Shown: positions 50,693 to 61,071, counted from the stretch's first letter. The stretch: DNA of 64,000 nt from Marinobacter lipolyticus SM19 (GCF_000397065.2 NZ_KE007317.1:562969-626968), one strand, 5' to 3'. Translations and numbers: made by a program. The notes: generated by a model not told the origin, from the letters alone.

Positions 50693-51271
50693 TCAGTCTA
50701 CCTCTGTGTCTGTTTTGGAATCCGTGGGGAGTATGCGCCGGGACTCTTCATGCCAGGCTCGTTCAAACGTTTCCCCGACTCCGTAAAATGACCTGAGCGT
50801 ATCAAAGAATGCCCGGGCACGTGCCGGCATCCCACACTCCAGGTAACGATTGGCCTGCGCCCTTACCTTTCGGCGAAAGCCGTCTTCATCGGCTGCTCCG
50901 TCTCCGGAGAGGTTGTCCACACTGATATGAAAGCGGGTGCCCGCAGCCACGGAAAAAAGCCATTCAAGGGCCTGAGGCTTAACCTCTACCTGCTCAAATG
51001 CCTGCTGCTGGCTCGCGGAACGGCCGTCAGGACAGTACCAGTATCCATAGTCCCTCAGGGTCCTGCGATGTGCCCCGGCAATGCACCAGTGACTAATTTC
51101 ATGCAGGGCGCTTGCATAATAGCCGTGGGCAAAAATAATCTGTGCAACGCTACCTGTCTCAGCAGCAGGCAGGTATTCGGGCTCATCATTGCCCCTGATC
51201 AGGACCGTCCGGTAGCTTTCCCGGAACAGGTCATTGAACAGCATGATAAGATCGTCTGGATTGTGATTCAT
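50693..51271 (-). CDS. epmC: Elongation factor P hydroxylase
   Basis: 192 residues from the ATG at 51271 (MNHNPDDLIMLFNDLF), which matches E. coli YfcM (about 182). EpmC hydroxylates the beta-lysylated lysine of EF-P. The metal site motif LHEISHWCIAGAHRRTLRDY and WYCPDGRS are typical. epmA and epmB are not in the window. It is followed closely by rhlB and divergent from dsbD. Confidence 0.92.
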   Translation of the reverse strand: MNHNPDDLIMLFNDLFRESYRTVLIRGNDEPEYLPAAETGSVAQIIFAHGYYASALHEISHWCIAGAHRRTLRDYGYWYCPDGRSASQQQAFEQVEVKPQALEWLFSVAAGTRFHISVDNLSGDGAADEDGFRRKVRAQANRYLECGMPARARAFFDTLRSFYGVGETFERAWHEESRRILPTDSKTDTEVD

Positions 51272-51426
51272 TGGGTCGCTATTGTGCGACTTTAAACCCC
51301 GCAATGCCAGTGGGAACTTTAGGGTGCTATGTTTGTCTATTGCAACCGATGTTCCGCTGCTCAAGGGGGTATAATCCTCCGCCAGCGACATTCAAGAACA
51401 CGCCCATCCAGGAACTGACACCCCCT

Positions 51427-53331
51427 ATGACTGAGCCTGCTCCATTTTTACAACGCCTTACCATGGACTCACTGCCCGGGCGAAGTGCTATAACCCTGTT
51501 TCTTATACTACTTTCCTCAGCATCCTGGGGGCTTGGAAACTCGGGTAATTCACTATTTGGAAACAATGGCGACTTCCTGCCTGTTGATGAGGCGCTCCCG
51601 TTTAACTACATCACCGAAAACAACGGGGTGGTGCTGACCTGGGATGTGGCGCCCGGACACTACCTTTACAAGAGCAGGGTCTCGGTTGAATCAGTGACTG
51701 ACGGGGTTACCGTTGGCGAACCTCGATTCTCGCTCCAGGGCACCACGACCGAAGATGAGTATTTCGGCGAGGTGACCGTGTTCTACAAACCGGTGGATGC
51801 GCGGGTTCCTGTATCCCTACCCGACGGTGTGCAGGAAGCCGAACTACAGGTGACCTATCAGGGGTGCGCCGAGGCTGGACTGTGTTACCCGCCTCAGACC
51901 CGGGATGTCCTTTATTACGCTGGCAGAGGTGCTGACGATTCCACCAACGAAGCAGGTGCAGCTGCCTCCACCACCACAGCGGACGGTACCGGCGGCTCCA
52001 GCACCACTGTTGGCGTCAATACCGATTCAGCGACAGGGCTGGCAGGCTTTCTCTCGGAGCAATCGACCCTCGTCATTGCCACCGTTTTCCTGGTGCTGGG
52101 CCTGGGCCTGACATTCACCCCCTGCGTGCTACCAATGGTCCCCATCATTTCATCACTGGTGTCGAGCCGTAATACCCAGACAACGGCTCATGCCCTTATG
52201 CTGTCCTCCAGCTATGTGTTGGGCATGGCGCTGACTTACGCCGCTGCAGGAGTTATCACCGGCTTACTTGGCGCCAGTTTCAACATTCAGACTCATCTGC
52301 AGTCCCCCTGGGTGCTCGGCGTGTTCGCAACGCTGTTCGTAGTGTTTGCACTATCGATGTTCAATCTGTTTGAGATCCAGCTGCCCCGGTTCATCCGGGA
52401 ACCATTGAACAACGCCAGTCATCAACTGACCGGTACCCGGGTTTTCAGCATTTTCGGTATTGGTGCGATTTCAGCGCTGATTGTCTCTCCCTGCGTATCC
52501 GCCCCTCTGGCGGGGAGCCTGTTGTACATCAGCACCACCCAGGATGCCTTTATTGGCGGCATTGCCTTATTCTCACTGGGCCTGGGCATGGGCATTCCCC
52601 TGATTCTGGTCGCCGTAGGCGGCCGCAAGCTGCTGCCATCCACTGGCTCCTGGATGAACATGGTGAAAGCCTTTTACGGGGTGATGCTACTGGCTGTCGC
52701 CATTTGGTTGATCGAGCGATTGGTGCCGGCGTGGGTAGCACTTACCTTGTGGGGCCTGCTCGTTGCCATTAGTGGCGTTCAGCTCGGTGCATTTGACGCC
52801 GCCAGGGCCGGCTGGGAAAGGACCCGCAAGGGCCTGGGGCTGGTCATGTTCGCCTATGCTCTGGCGTTATTGGCTGGCGCCGTCGGCGGCGCTCAGGACC
52901 CCCTGAATCCACTGGCACCCTACACCACAGCAACCACAACGCCTGGAAAACAGCCTTTTCAGGTGCATGCAGGTTTCACCCGGGTGGAAACACCGAAAGA
53001 AATACGAGAACTGCTGACGAAGGCCCGCCAACAGGGAAAACCCGCCATGCTGGACTTCTATGCCGACTGGTGCATCTCATGCAAGGTTATGGAACGTAAC
53101 GTGTTTTCCGACCCAACCGTGGTGGAGGCCCTGAAATCACATCACCTGCTGCAGATCGACATGACTGACAACACGCCAGCCCAACAGGCTTTGCTGGAGG
53201 AACTGGGTTTGTTTGGACCACCCGCCATCCTGTTCTATGACAGCAATGGGCGTGAGCTATCAGGCGCGAGGGTGCTGGGCGAAATGGACAGGGACCAGTT
53301 TCTGACCCACCTCAACTCCCTCGACGTATAA
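51427..53331 (+). CDS. dsbD: Thiol:disulfide interchange protein DsbD
   Basis: Moves electrons from cytosolic thioredoxin to the periplasm for disulfide isomerisation and cytochrome c maturation. It has 634 residues from ATG 51427; an ATG at 51463 is possible. Layout: signal-anchor (about 20–35), periplasmic alpha domain with [12 protein letters not shown], a Thr/Ser/Gly-rich linker (about 175–200), eight membrane helices with the redox cysteines in [12 protein letters not shown] and [10 protein letters not shown], and the C-terminal thioredoxin-like gamma domain with [14 protein letters not shown]. It may serve the c-type cytochromes of the cbb3 oxidase encoded further on. Confidence 0.96.
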   Translation: MTEPAPFLQRLTMDSLPGRSAITLFLILLSSASWGLGNSGNSLFGNNGDFLPVDEALPFNYITENNGVVLTWDVAPGHYLYKSRVSVESVTDGVTVGEPRFSLQGTTTEDEYFGEVTVFYKPVDARVPVSLPDGVQEAELQVTYQGCAEAGLCYPPQTRDVLYYAGRGADDSTNEAGAAASTTTADGTGGSSTTVGVNTDSATGLAGFLSEQSTLVIATVFLVLGLGLTFTPCVLPMVPIISSLVSSRNTQTTAHALMLSSSYVLGMALTYAAAGVITGLLGASFNIQTHLQSPWVLGVFATLFVVFALSMFNLFEIQLPRFIREPLNNASHQLTGTRVFSIFGIGAISALIVSPCVSAPLAGSLLYISTTQDAFIGGIALFSLGLGMGIPLILVAVGGRKLLPSTGSWMNMVKAFYGVMLLAVAIWLIERLVPAWVALTLWGLLVAISGVQLGAFDAARAGWERTRKGLGLVMFAYALALLAGAVGGAQDPLNPLAPYTTATTTPGKQPFQVHAGFTRVETPKEIRELLTKARQQGKPAMLDFYADWCISCKVMERNVFSDPTVVEALKSHHLLQIDMTDNTPAQQALLEELGLFGPPAILFYDSNGRELSGARVLGEMDRDQFLTHLNSLDV

Positions 53332-53578
53332 AAAATAGAAATTCTTCCCCGGACTCCTCACTGTGAACCAGTTGGTGCTCCAGAAACTGACAGAAGCGTG
53401 GAATGTCCCGGGTCGTTGAGGGGTCGGTAGCCACCACTTTCAGGATACCGCCCACTGGCACCTCGGTAATCCGGTTATGCAGCAGCATCACCGGCTCCGG
53501 ACAGTGCAGCCCCCGAGCGTCCAGCTCTCCGTCAAACGCTATCTCGTCCAATGCCGCTTCTCCGTTGGTTAATTTCAT
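53312..53578 (-). CDS. TusA-like sulfur carrier
   Basis: 88 residues with the SirA/TusA signature [16 protein letters not shown] and Cys26 as the persulfide-carrying residue, followed by [20 protein letters not shown]. It transfers sulfur for tRNA thiolation or other sulfur pathways; a TusA for the MnmA route and a paralogue for another route are both possible. Its last 20 bp overlap the end of dsbD on the other strand. Confidence 0.9.
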   Translation of the reverse strand: MKLTNGEAALDEIAFDGELDARGLHCPEPVMLLHNRITEVPVGGILKVVATDPSTTRDIPRFCQFLEHQLVHSEESGEEFLFFIRRGS

Positions 53579-53640
53579 GTGTTTCTGAGATTACATGCTA
53601 AATTATTGTTTATAACAGTCAAAATGTTACGAGGTAAGTT

Positions 53641-53925
53641 ATGATCCGAGTGTTGATTGAACGTCATATCGCCGAGACACTTGAGTCCGCCTATGAGGTA
53701 CGGGCCCGCAAGGTGCTGCAACAAGCTGTCAGTGCCCCCGGATTCATATCCGGTGAAACCCTGGTGGATGCGCGCGATCCCAACCATCGCCTGACGCTGT
53801 CCAACTGGCGTTCGGAAATGGACTGGGACCATTGGTATCGCTCCGAAGAACGAAAAGAATTGATGGCCGAACTGGTCCCCATGATGGACCAGGACGAAAC
53901 TATCACCGTGCTCTTCCAGAGCTGA
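53641..53925 (+). CDS. Antibiotic-biosynthesis-monooxygenase-fold (ABM) protein
   Basis: 94 residues with GAGG before the ATG. The pattern of a ferredoxin-like dimeric barrel is visible: MIRVLIERHIAETLESAYE, a helix, then PGFISGETLVDARDPNHR and SNWRSEMDWDHWYRSEERK. Such proteins are small oxygenases or dimeric barrels of unknown substrate. It ends 14 bp from the convergent rlmM gene and is divergent from the TusA-like gene. Confidence 0.8.
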   Translation: MIRVLIERHIAETLESAYEVRARKVLQQAVSAPGFISGETLVDARDPNHRLTLSNWRSEMDWDHWYRSEERKELMAELVPMMDQDETITVLFQS

Positions 53926-53939
53926 CCAACTGCAAGCAA

Positions 53940-55016
53940 CTACATCAACCGCTCAATGAAGCAGGTGATTTCTTCACGATCGTGGTAGAGATGGCGCGCC
54001 CTGAGACGAAACGTCATCTCCGCCTCCGCCAACCCGCTTTCGATGATTTCCCGGCATATCAACCATTCTTCATACCGTTTCTTCATTGGCAGCTTCAGGT
54101 TAAAAATGCTGTAACGGCACAGGCCATTCTTCAGCCAGTCCACAGCCATCTGTGACGTGCGGCGAGGATGGTCAACAATGTCACAGACCATCCAGTCAAC
54201 ACCACGACGCGGTTTCCAGAAGTAGCCATCCGCTTCAACATGCTCAACCTGCCCCGACGCCATCAATTCTGCGTTCATTGGGCCATTATCCACTGCCACC
54301 ACCATCATGCCCTGACGCACCAACTGCCAGGTCCAGCCACCCGGCGCAGCCCCCAGATCCACAGCCTGCTTACCGCCCCCGAGATAATCCAGAGCCTGCT
54401 CTGGCGGTAGGAAAACTTTCCAGGCTTCCTCAAGTTTCAGCGCTGACCGGCTCGGCGCCGAGGCCGGCAAACGCAGCCTGGGAATCCCACCAACGTAACG
54501 GGCGCGGTTCCCGGCTGAACTGATCCCGATCAAGGCACTCTCGAAATCCGGCAGGAGAATTTCCAGCCTTGCCGGCGCGTTATCTCCAGGGTCCGGCTTC
54601 AACAAGCCGGCGCCACGCAACCCTCGCGATAAAGGGGCAACCCATTTCCTGGCAAAATTTCCCAGATCGCGGTCGGCGTTGTCTTCGGGTACCCGAACTT
54701 CAACCCGCGCGCAATTTGCAAAACCGGTGGGCAACGCCTGCAGCCCCTGAATCACAGCTCCAACCCGATCTGCAGACGGCAAGGCTAGCCTGGCAAGCAC
54801 GACAAACCAGTCCCTGACAAACACCAGGTCATCCAGATCCAGGCGGCGAAGCAATTCCTCACTCCTTTCTGGACCCGTCAGGAAGAAAAACAGGTATCCG
54901 TGTTTGCCACGAGGTTCAAAATAGCCGAAGACACCCCTGGCGGCAGCCGCATCGGTTATTTCCTGTCCCGCTTCTGATTCAAAACCGGGACGGCAAAACA
55001 AGATCATGTGTTCCAT
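53940..55016 (-). CDS. rlmM: 23S rRNA C2498 ribose methyltransferase
   Basis: SAM-dependent 2'-O-methyltransferase. It has 358 residues from the ATG at 55016 (MEHMILFCRPGFESEAGQEI), behind AAAGG; longer in-frame starts lack support. An N-terminal THUMP-like half is followed by the Rossmann methyltransferase half with DLGAAPGGWTWQLVRQG, VDWMVCDIVDHPR and FNLKLPMKKRYEEW, giving the K-D-K-E-type catalytic set of RNA 2'-O-methyltransferases. Confidence 0.94.
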   Translation of the reverse strand: MEHMILFCRPGFESEAGQEITDAAAARGVFGYFEPRGKHGYLFFFLTGPERSEELLRRLDLDDLVFVRDWFVVLARLALPSADRVGAVIQGLQALPTGFANCARVEVRVPEDNADRDLGNFARKWVAPLSRGLRGAGLLKPDPGDNAPARLEILLPDFESALIGISSAGNRARYVGGIPRLRLPASAPSRSALKLEEAWKVFLPPEQALDYLGGGKQAVDLGAAPGGWTWQLVRQGMMVVAVDNGPMNAELMASGQVEHVEADGYFWKPRRGVDWMVCDIVDHPRRTSQMAVDWLKNGLCRYSIFNLKLPMKKRYEEWLICREIIESGLAEAEMTFRLRARHLYHDREEITCFIERLM

Positions 55017-55132
55017 GAAGTACCTTTTAGCGATTTCCGCCAGGGAAATCCTCAAGAATTTGAAACTGTTTAACAGTGAAGAGCACGGGCTACCGCTAAA
55101 CTTGCAGGCTACTTCCCGGCAGGAACCCACTG

Positions 55133-56974
55133 ATGCAGCTTTACCTGCGTATATTTATAGCGCTGACGGCTCTGGCACTGGTTGGTGCTTCGCCGGCACT
55201 GGGTGCCCACCCGGCAAGCCCCTGCCCGACCCTTGATGCCAGCATGAGTTACCAACGAGCGACTTTGATGGATCACGTCTGCTTCCATGTGGCCGCTCCC
55301 GAAGACCCGGCTCATCGGGCAAAAAAACCGGCCGAGTTACCTGCCACTCTCGATTGGCAAGAGGCCGGAGGCCATGACCTGGTTTTCAGTCACACCGATT
55401 CCGTGTACTGGGTCCACTTGCACTTGACCAATTCCAGCGAAAAAAGGGGATTCTGGTATCTGAAACTCAACTATCCCCTGCTGGATGATGTCACATTCTG
55501 GCAAGACGGCACGTCGACTTCCTCCACGTTGGTCACCGGAGACCAGCACCCATTCCTCTCGCGGGGCATAGATTACCGGTATTTTCTGCTCCCCGTCACC
55601 CTGGGTCCCGGGGATGAACAGGAGATCACCCTCAGAATCCGGAGCAGCGGGGCCCTCAATGTGCCACTGTCGCTGGAGACTCCTGGCGCCCTTATCGCTG
55701 AAAGCAATCACCTCACCCTGACCCACGGCCTGTTTTACGGTGCCTTGTTGGTCTTTGCCGTGTTCAATCTTCTCCTGTTTATCAGTTCGGGTACCGCTTA
55801 TTACTTTCACAACGCGTTTTACATGGCCAGCATGGGCATATTCCTGTTCGCGATGGGCGGTTTTGCCAACCAGTACTTCTGGCCCGACAGTATCGGATAT
55901 GCCAACACCTCAATCCCGTTACTCATTGCCCTTTGCGCCCTGTCAATGACTCTGTTCGGCCGTTCTTTTCTGGAGGTCTCGCCCGGAACCCTGTCAGCGA
56001 CCACATTAACAGCCCTGGGCTGGGCGTCAGCCGGTCTTCTGGCAATGACATTCCTGCTGCCCTACAACAAATCAATCCTGCTCAATACGCTGTTGGCGTT
56101 GACCGTCATTTCCAGTCTGTTCCTCATTGGCATACTCAGATGGCGTCAGGGCTATGCCCCAGCACTCTGGTATGTGCTGGCCTGGTCGGTGATGCTGGTC
56201 GGCACTCTGATTTACTCTCTGGCCGCATTTGGTTACCTCACGGATTTTCTGGCCCGCGAGTTTTTCATGCTTATTGCCATCGGGGCCCAGGTTATCCTTC
56301 TTAACTATGCGATGGTGCAGCGTTGGCGGCTGCTCAACCAGAAACTCCTGCACGTGGAGCACAATGCCCGTTCGGAGCTGGAACTGAAGGTTCATGAAAG
56401 GACTGCACAACTGAGAAACACCATGGAGGAACTGGAAAAGGCCAACCGGAAACTGGCGACCATGAGCCTCAACGATGCATTGACTGGACTTTATAATCGA
56501 CGACACCTCGACAACGTACTGCCCGAACTGTGCGCGGAATCCCGACGCACCGGCCAGCCCCTGACCCTCGCATTGGTTGACGCCGATCATTTCAAGAACA
56601 TCAACGACACCTGGGGACACGGCTTTGGCGATCTCTGCCTGCAGCGCATAGCCGACGTTCTGTGGCGTCACGTCAAACGTCCGAGAGATATCGCCATACG
56701 TTTCGGAGGCGAAGAGTTCGCACTGCTCTTGCCAGGAACGAGCCGCGATGGTGCGCACCTTGTATGCCAGCACATTCTGGATGACATGCAACACACATCA
56801 ATCAGGACCAATGACGGCACCGACGTCACCCTCACCCTGAGTGCCGGAATCGCTGTATTTGCCGCCGATGACCATGAGCAAACGCTTTTCCAGCGCGCCG
56901 ATGACGCGCTCTACCAGGCAAAAGCGTCCGGCAGGAATCAGATCGCCATAATCGACGCGGAAATCGCTCAGTAG
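55133..56974 (+). CDS. Diguanylate cyclase with 7TMR-DISM sensor
   Basis: Makes cyclic di-GMP. It has 613 residues with a signal peptide (MQLYLRIFIALTALALVGASP). The periplasmic 7TMR-DISM extracellular domain (about 35–185, VYWVHLHLTNSSEKRGFWYL) is followed by seven membrane helices (about 195–400), a coiled coil (about 400–445) and a GGDEF domain. The active site is RFGGEEF (GGEEF 525–529) and an inhibitory I-site RxxD (R516–D519) lies five residues before it, so product inhibition is likely. No phosphodiesterase is nearby. Confidence 0.94.
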   Translation: MQLYLRIFIALTALALVGASPALGAHPASPCPTLDASMSYQRATLMDHVCFHVAAPEDPAHRAKKPAELPATLDWQEAGGHDLVFSHTDSVYWVHLHLTNSSEKRGFWYLKLNYPLLDDVTFWQDGTSTSSTLVTGDQHPFLSRGIDYRYFLLPVTLGPGDEQEITLRIRSSGALNVPLSLETPGALIAESNHLTLTHGLFYGALLVFAVFNLLLFISSGTAYYFHNAFYMASMGIFLFAMGGFANQYFWPDSIGYANTSIPLLIALCALSMTLFGRSFLEVSPGTLSATTLTALGWASAGLLAMTFLLPYNKSILLNTLLALTVISSLFLIGILRWRQGYAPALWYVLAWSVMLVGTLIYSLAAFGYLTDFLAREFFMLIAIGAQVILLNYAMVQRWRLLNQKLLHVEHNARSELELKVHERTAQLRNTMEELEKANRKLATMSLNDALTGLYNRRHLDNVLPELCAESRRTGQPLTLALVDADHFKNINDTWGHGFGDLCLQRIADVLWRHVKRPRDIAIRFGGEEFALLLPGTSRDGAHLVCQHILDDMQHTSIRTNDGTDVTLTLSAGIAVFAADDHEQTLFQRADDALYQAKASGRNQIAIIDAEIAQ

Positions 56975-56978
56975 GACT

Positions 56979-57626
56979 TTAGTGCATCCCCATAAAGGAA
57001 GCCGCCGATTCGGCCGCCTGCTGGATAAGCTCCTCCTGGCTTTCCGGTTGCTTTGCCAGTGGCAGGAAATCATGATTTCCGCCCTCAAGCCAGCTCAGTT
57101 GCAACCTCTTGAATGAGGCCACCCGTTCACTGACTTCATCCGGCTTGCCAAACGGATCACGAGTGCCCTGAACAACCAGCACCGGACAACAGACCGCCGG
57201 GAAGTGATCGATTCGCCAACGATCCATTTTGCCCGGCGGATGAAAAGGGTAGCCGAAACACACGACGCCGTTGAAGCGGCCTTCGAGCCGAGGGTCGGCA
57301 GCCAACAGGCTAGCCATCCGGCCTCCCATGGACTTCCCGCCAATGAACAGCGGGCGGCCGGATAGCGACCCGGCCATTACCTCAGCAATGACCTGTTCGT
57401 AGTGCTCCAACAACTTCGGCTGACGATCAGGCGGACGCTTTTTGCCATCCTTGCGCCGCCGTGCCATATAGGGAAACTCGAACCTCACGGTGGTCACTCC
57501 CTGAGCTGCCAGTGACTCAGCAAGCCTGATCATAAAGGGAGAGTCCGCAGGCGCTCCGGCGCCGTGGGCAAGAACGAGAATCGGCCCGCTGTCGGTATTG
57601 CCGCCTTTGGTAGTATAAACTTCCAT
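56979..57626 (-). CDS. Alpha/beta hydrolase (KANL3/Tex30-like)
   Basis: 215 residues from the ATG at 57626 (MEVYTTKGGNTDSGPILVLA); a much longer frame upstream has no support. The hydrolase core has LAHGAGAPADSPFM near the N-terminus, the nucleophile elbow GGKSMGGRMAS, and the late acid and histidine regions VVQGTRDPFGKPDE and LEGGNHDFLPL. The G-K-S-M-G elbow is the form seen in the KANL3/Tex30 group. The substrate is unknown. It is convergent with the diguanylate cyclase gene (4 bp apart). Confidence 0.87.
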   Translation of the reverse strand: MEVYTTKGGNTDSGPILVLAHGAGAPADSPFMIRLAESLAAQGVTTVRFEFPYMARRRKDGKKRPPDRQPKLLEHYEQVIAEVMAGSLSGRPLFIGGKSMGGRMASLLAADPRLEGRFNGVVCFGYPFHPPGKMDRWRIDHFPAVCCPVLVVQGTRDPFGKPDEVSERVASFKRLQLSWLEGGNHDFLPLAKQPESQEELIQQAAESAASFMGMH

Positions 57627-57756
57627 CCAATTCACCTTGCGTGCATTCCCCCTTATTATTAGGGGCGGTAAACAACAAAAGCACGACTTTACTGCTAAGC
57701 TCCCTGCAAGCCAAAAAAAACTCAGGAGCCCTTGCAGGTTGCTGATTCTGGCGCAA

Positions 57757-57787
57757 TTGACGGATATCAGGACTTGATCTGAGTCAT
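57757..57787 (+). promoter_or_regulatory. Two tandem FNR/Anr-like boxes upstream of ccoN
   Basis: TTGACGGATATCAG (57757–57770) matches TTGAT-N4-ATCAA with one mismatch in each half. TTGATCTGAGTCAT (57774–57787) has one perfect half. A −10-like CATACT (57810–57815) places the second box near −41.5, the position for class II FNR activation, and would give low-oxygen expression of the cbb3 operon. Confidence 0.6.
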
Positions 57788-57857
57788 TGCAAAGCGCTAA
57801 TGGTTTCTCCATACTTGCGCCCGCATATTTTCCCACTCTAAACCCATTGGTAAGGCT

Positions 57858-59288
57858 ATGAGCACAGTAAATGCTAACCTGACATACAACTACAAGGTGG
57901 TAAGACAATTTGCCATCATGACGTTGGTCTGGGGCATTGTTGGCATGGGCATGGGTGTGCTGATCGCATCCCAACTTGTCTGGCCATCAATGAACCTCGA
58001 CTTTTCCTGGACCCACTTTGGTCGTCTCAGGCCCCTCCACACAAACCTGGTTATCTTCGGGTTTGGTGGCTCAGCCCTCTTTGCCACTTCCTATTACGTT
58101 GTGCAGCGCACCTGCCAGGCACGACTGATCTCGGATAGCCTGGCAGCGTTCACCTTCTGGGGCTGGCAGGCCATTATGGTTGCCGCCATTATCACCCTGC
58201 CAATGGGTTTGACTTCCACCAAGGAATACGCTGAGCTTGAGTGGCCAATCGATATTGCCATCGCCCTGGTCTGGGTAACCTATGCTCTGGTATTCTTCGG
58301 TACGGTTACCAAGCGCAGCACGCCGCACATCTATGTGGCCAACTGGTTCTACGGTGGCTTTATCCTGACCGTGGCCGTTCTGCATATCGGCAATAACCTT
58401 GCGCTGCCAGCGACGGCTTTCAAATCCTACTCCGCCTACGCCGGTGTAACCGACGCCATGATGCAGTGGTGGTACGGTCACAACGCCGTGGGTTTCTTCC
58501 TGACAGCTGGCTTCCTGGGCATGATGTACTACTTCGTCCCCAAGCAGGCCAACCGTCCGGTTTACTCCTATCGCCTGTCCATCGTCCATTTCTGGGCGCT
58601 GATTGCCACTTACGTTTGGGCCGGCGGCCACCACCTGCACTACAGTGCGCTGCCTGACTGGGCGCAGACTGCGGGCATGGTGATGTCCCTGATCCTGCTG
58701 GCGCCTTCCTGGGGCGGTATGATCAACGGTATGATGACTCTGTCCGGCGCGTGGCACAAACTGCGTACCGACCCGATTTTGCGCTTCCTGGTGGTTTCTC
58801 TGTCGTTTTACGGTATGTCCACCTTCGAGGGCCCGATGATGGCCATCAAGACCGTCAACGCGCTCTCTCATAACACTGACTGGACCATCGGCCACGTGCA
58901 CTCTGGCGCACTGGGCTGGGTTGCCATGATCAGTATTGGTGCTATCTACCACCTGATTCCCAAACTTTGGGGCGTGCCTGCCATGTACAGCACCAGCCTG
59001 ATCAACGTGCATTTCTGGCTGGCAACCGTCGGCACCGTTCTCTACATCGTTGCGATGTGGGTAAACGGTATTATGCAAGGCCTGATGTGGCGCGCCGTAA
59101 ACCAGGACGGCACATTGACTTACAGCTTTGTTGAAGCGCTTGAGGCTTCCTATCCCGGCTACTTTGTCCGCTTTATCGGCGGTGCAATTTTCCTCTCCGG
59201 CATGCTGGTCATGGCTTACAACACCTACATGACCGTTCGCCAGAAAGATGCCGTCGCACAGGACAACGCGGCAGCTCAGCCGGCGTAA
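57858..59288 (+). CDS. ccoN: Cbb3-type cytochrome c oxidase subunit I
   Basis: Catalytic subunit of the high-affinity terminal oxidase, in the inner membrane. It has 476 residues and about 12 transmembrane helices. Haem and copper ligand histidines occur in [32 protein letters not shown] and [19 protein letters not shown]. It is the first gene of ccoNOQP and carries FNR-like control sites upstream. A 600-codon open frame on the opposite strand is a shadow. Confidence 0.97.
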   Translation: MSTVNANLTYNYKVVRQFAIMTLVWGIVGMGMGVLIASQLVWPSMNLDFSWTHFGRLRPLHTNLVIFGFGGSALFATSYYVVQRTCQARLISDSLAAFTFWGWQAIMVAAIITLPMGLTSTKEYAELEWPIDIAIALVWVTYALVFFGTVTKRSTPHIYVANWFYGGFILTVAVLHIGNNLALPATAFKSYSAYAGVTDAMMQWWYGHNAVGFFLTAGFLGMMYYFVPKQANRPVYSYRLSIVHFWALIATYVWAGGHHLHYSALPDWAQTAGMVMSLILLAPSWGGMINGMMTLSGAWHKLRTDPILRFLVVSLSFYGMSTFEGPMMAIKTVNALSHNTDWTIGHVHSGALGWVAMISIGAIYHLIPKLWGVPAMYSTSLINVHFWLATVGTVLYIVAMWVNGIMQGLMWRAVNQDGTLTYSFVEALEASYPGYFVRFIGGAIFLSGMLVMAYNTYMTVRQKDAVAQDNAAAQPA

Positions 59289-59303
59289 CGGGAGACAATC
59301 AAG

Positions 59304-59912
59304 ATGAAACACGAAATTGTAGAAAAAAACCTTGGTCTGATGATCGTACTGATCATCCTCACCATCAGTGGTGGTTTCCTGGCCGAAGTGGTGCCACTGT
59401 TTTTCAGCAAGGACACCAATGAACCGGTCGAGGGTCTTGAGCCCCTGTCCGCGCTTGAGCTGGAAGGACGCGATATCTACATCCGCGAGGGTTGCCACGT
59501 GTGCCACACTCAGCAGATTCGCCCCTTCCGGGCAGAGACTGAGCGTTATGGCCACTACTCCGTGGCGGGCGAGTTCGTTTACGACCGTCCGTTCTTGTGG
59601 GGCTCCAAGCGTACCGGGCCGGATCTGGCCCGGGTGGGCGGTCGATACTCCGATGCCTGGCAGCGCCAGCATCTGTACGATCCCCGCAGCGTTGTTCCCG
59701 AGTCCAACATGCCGGCTTTTCCGTGGCTGTTTGAAAACCGTGTGAACCATGCCGACACAGCAGCAAAGATGACAACACTGCAGACACTGGGCGTGCCATA
59801 CAGCGATGAGCAGATTGCCGAAGCAGCCGCCGAAGTGGAAGGCAAATTCGAAATTGAAGCGCTGGTAGCCTACCTGCAACAGCTGGGCACAGTGATTTCT
59901 GAGAAACGGTGA
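59304..59912 (+). CDS. ccoO: Cbb3-type cytochrome c oxidase subunit II (mono-haem)
   Basis: 202-residue membrane-anchored cytochrome c. A transmembrane helix at about residues 10–33 ([20 protein letters not shown]) precedes the periplasmic domain with one haem site, CHVCH at 64–68, and the axial Met in [11 protein letters not shown]. It passes electrons from CcoP to CcoN. It follows ccoN by 15 bp. Confidence 0.97.
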   Translation: MKHEIVEKNLGLMIVLIILTISGGFLAEVVPLFFSKDTNEPVEGLEPLSALELEGRDIYIREGCHVCHTQQIRPFRAETERYGHYSVAGEFVYDRPFLWGSKRTGPDLARVGGRYSDAWQRQHLYDPRSVVPESNMPAFPWLFENRVNHADTAAKMTTLQTLGVPYSDEQIAEAAAEVEGKFEIEALVAYLQQLGTVISEKR

Positions 59913-59917
59913 TCCCG

Positions 59918-60103
59918 ATGGATTTGAACGAGTTACGCGGTATTCACACCCTTTTTGTCATGGCTGTATTCCTGGGAATCGTCTGGTGGGCCTACAGCGC
60001 CCATCGCAAGAAGGCAAACGATGAAGCGGCACACCTGCCCTTCGACGATGACGACGTGGACAAGCGTACTCTTGAACAGGAAAAAACGGAGAAAAAGCAA
60101 TGA
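59918..60103 (+). CDS. ccoQ: Cbb3-type oxidase small subunit
   Basis: 61 residues from the ATG at 59918 (MDLNELRGIHTLFVMAVFLG); a GTG at 59909 overlapping the ccoO stop is possible. One membrane helix (about 9–25) is followed by an acidic and then basic tail (FDDDDVDKRTLEQEKTEKKQ). CcoQ stabilises the complex. It overlaps ccoP by 4 bp. Confidence 0.9.
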   Translation: MDLNELRGIHTLFVMAVFLGIVWWAYSAHRKKANDEAAHLPFDDDDVDKRTLEQEKTEKKQ

Positions 60104-60990
60104 GTACCTTCTGGAGCATCTGGGTCAGCGTGATCGTGCTCGGTACTATTTTCGGGTGCTGGTGGCTGCTCTTGGCAACCCGCAAAAGTCAGACCACGGA
60201 CACCGAAACAGACCGGACCACAGGCCATTCCTTTGATGGCATTGAAGAGTTGGACAACCCACTGCCCAAGTGGTGGTTCTATCTCTTTATCGCAACATGT
60301 GTATTCTCTCTGGGCTATCTGGCGCTTTATCCAGGCCTGGGGAACTTTAAAGGCCTTTTGGGATGGACCTCATATAACCAGTGGGAAGCGGAGGTTCAGC
60401 AGGCCGAAGCCCGATATGGTGAGCTTTATGCCGAATTCGGCGATACTCCGGTGGTGGAGCTGGCCGAAAATGAAGACGCCATGAAAATGGGCCAGCGCCT
60501 GTTCGCCAACAATTGTTCAGTGTGTCACGGGTCGGCTGGCCGCGGATCCCTCGGCTTTCCTAACCTGACTGATGACGACTGGCTCTACGGCGGCGAGCCT
60601 GAGAATATTCTGACAACCCTGCGTCAGGGACGTAACGGCAACATGCCCGCCAAAGGTATGATGCCAAACATGACGTCCGATCAGGTTGACCAGGTCGTTA
60701 ACTACGTCCTGTCCTTCAGTGATCGCGCGAAGGATCCAGAGGCAGCAAAAGCTGGCGAGGCAGTCTTTGCCCAGGCATGTTCCGCCTGCCATGGTAGTGA
60801 TGGCAAGGGGAACCAGGCTATGGGTGCACCGAACCTGACAGACGACACCTGGCTTTACGGATCTACTTACGGGTGGATCAAGGAGACCGTGATGAATGGT
60901 CGACAGAACCAGATGCCTGCGCAGGGCGAGCGTCTCTCCGAAGATCAGATTCAGATTCTGGCTGCGTACGTCTATAGCCTGTCCAACTGA
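60100..60990 (+). CDS. ccoP: Cbb3-type cytochrome c oxidase subunit III (di-haem)
   Basis: 296 residues. Two N-terminal membrane helices (about 5–27 and 57–79) and two periplasmic cytochrome c domains with CSVCH (139–143) and CSACH (227–231), the entry point for electrons from soluble cytochrome c. Axial Met motifs GNMPAKGM and NQMPAQGE are present. It ends the catalytic part of the cluster; assembly genes follow after 130 bp. Confidence 0.97.
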   Translation: MSTFWSIWVSVIVLGTIFGCWWLLLATRKSQTTDTETDRTTGHSFDGIEELDNPLPKWWFYLFIATCVFSLGYLALYPGLGNFKGLLGWTSYNQWEAEVQQAEARYGELYAEFGDTPVVELAENEDAMKMGQRLFANNCSVCHGSAGRGSLGFPNLTDDDWLYGGEPENILTTLRQGRNGNMPAKGMMPNMTSDQVDQVVNYVLSFSDRAKDPEAAKAGEAVFAQACSACHGSDGKGNQAMGAPNLTDDTWLYGSTYGWIKETVMNGRQNQMPAQGERLSEDQIQILAAYVYSLSN

Positions 60991-60992
60991 TC

Positions 60993-61071
60993 ACCTGGCC
61001 GGGACTTTCGGGGCCCGGCCAGGTCTGCTCAACCCTGTGTCTGCCCTTGCGGGCACAGGCTTGAACAGACC
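60993..61071 (+). other. Nested hairpins in the ccoP–ccoG gap
   Basis: Hairpin A: ACCTGGCCGGG (60993–61003) pairs perfectly with CCCGGCCAGGT (61014–61024). Hairpin B: GGTCTGCTCAA (61022–61032) pairs with TTGAACAGACC (61061–61071) except one position, and its loop contains CCTGT/ACAGG and GCCC-TTGC-GGGC. The two share three bases (61022–61024). No T-run follows. They may partly separate expression of ccoNOQP from ccoGHI or protect the upstream message. Confidence 0.6.

Noticed and set aside
51271..51426. 52-residue extension of DsbD starting opposite epmC
   Set aside because: It would place a non-signal sequence before the signal-anchor; the ATG at 51427 fits the family.
57627..57974. N-terminal extension of the alpha/beta hydrolase by 116 residues
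   Set aside because: It would overlap the ccoN promoter and start region, has no conserved content, and the ATG at 57626 begins the hydrolase fold correctly.
58071..59879. 602-codon open frame on the minus strand across ccoN and ccoO
   Set aside because: It is fully antisense to two clear oxidase genes, its translation has no domain and unusual His/Gly/Val-rich composition, and it stems from GC-biased third positions.
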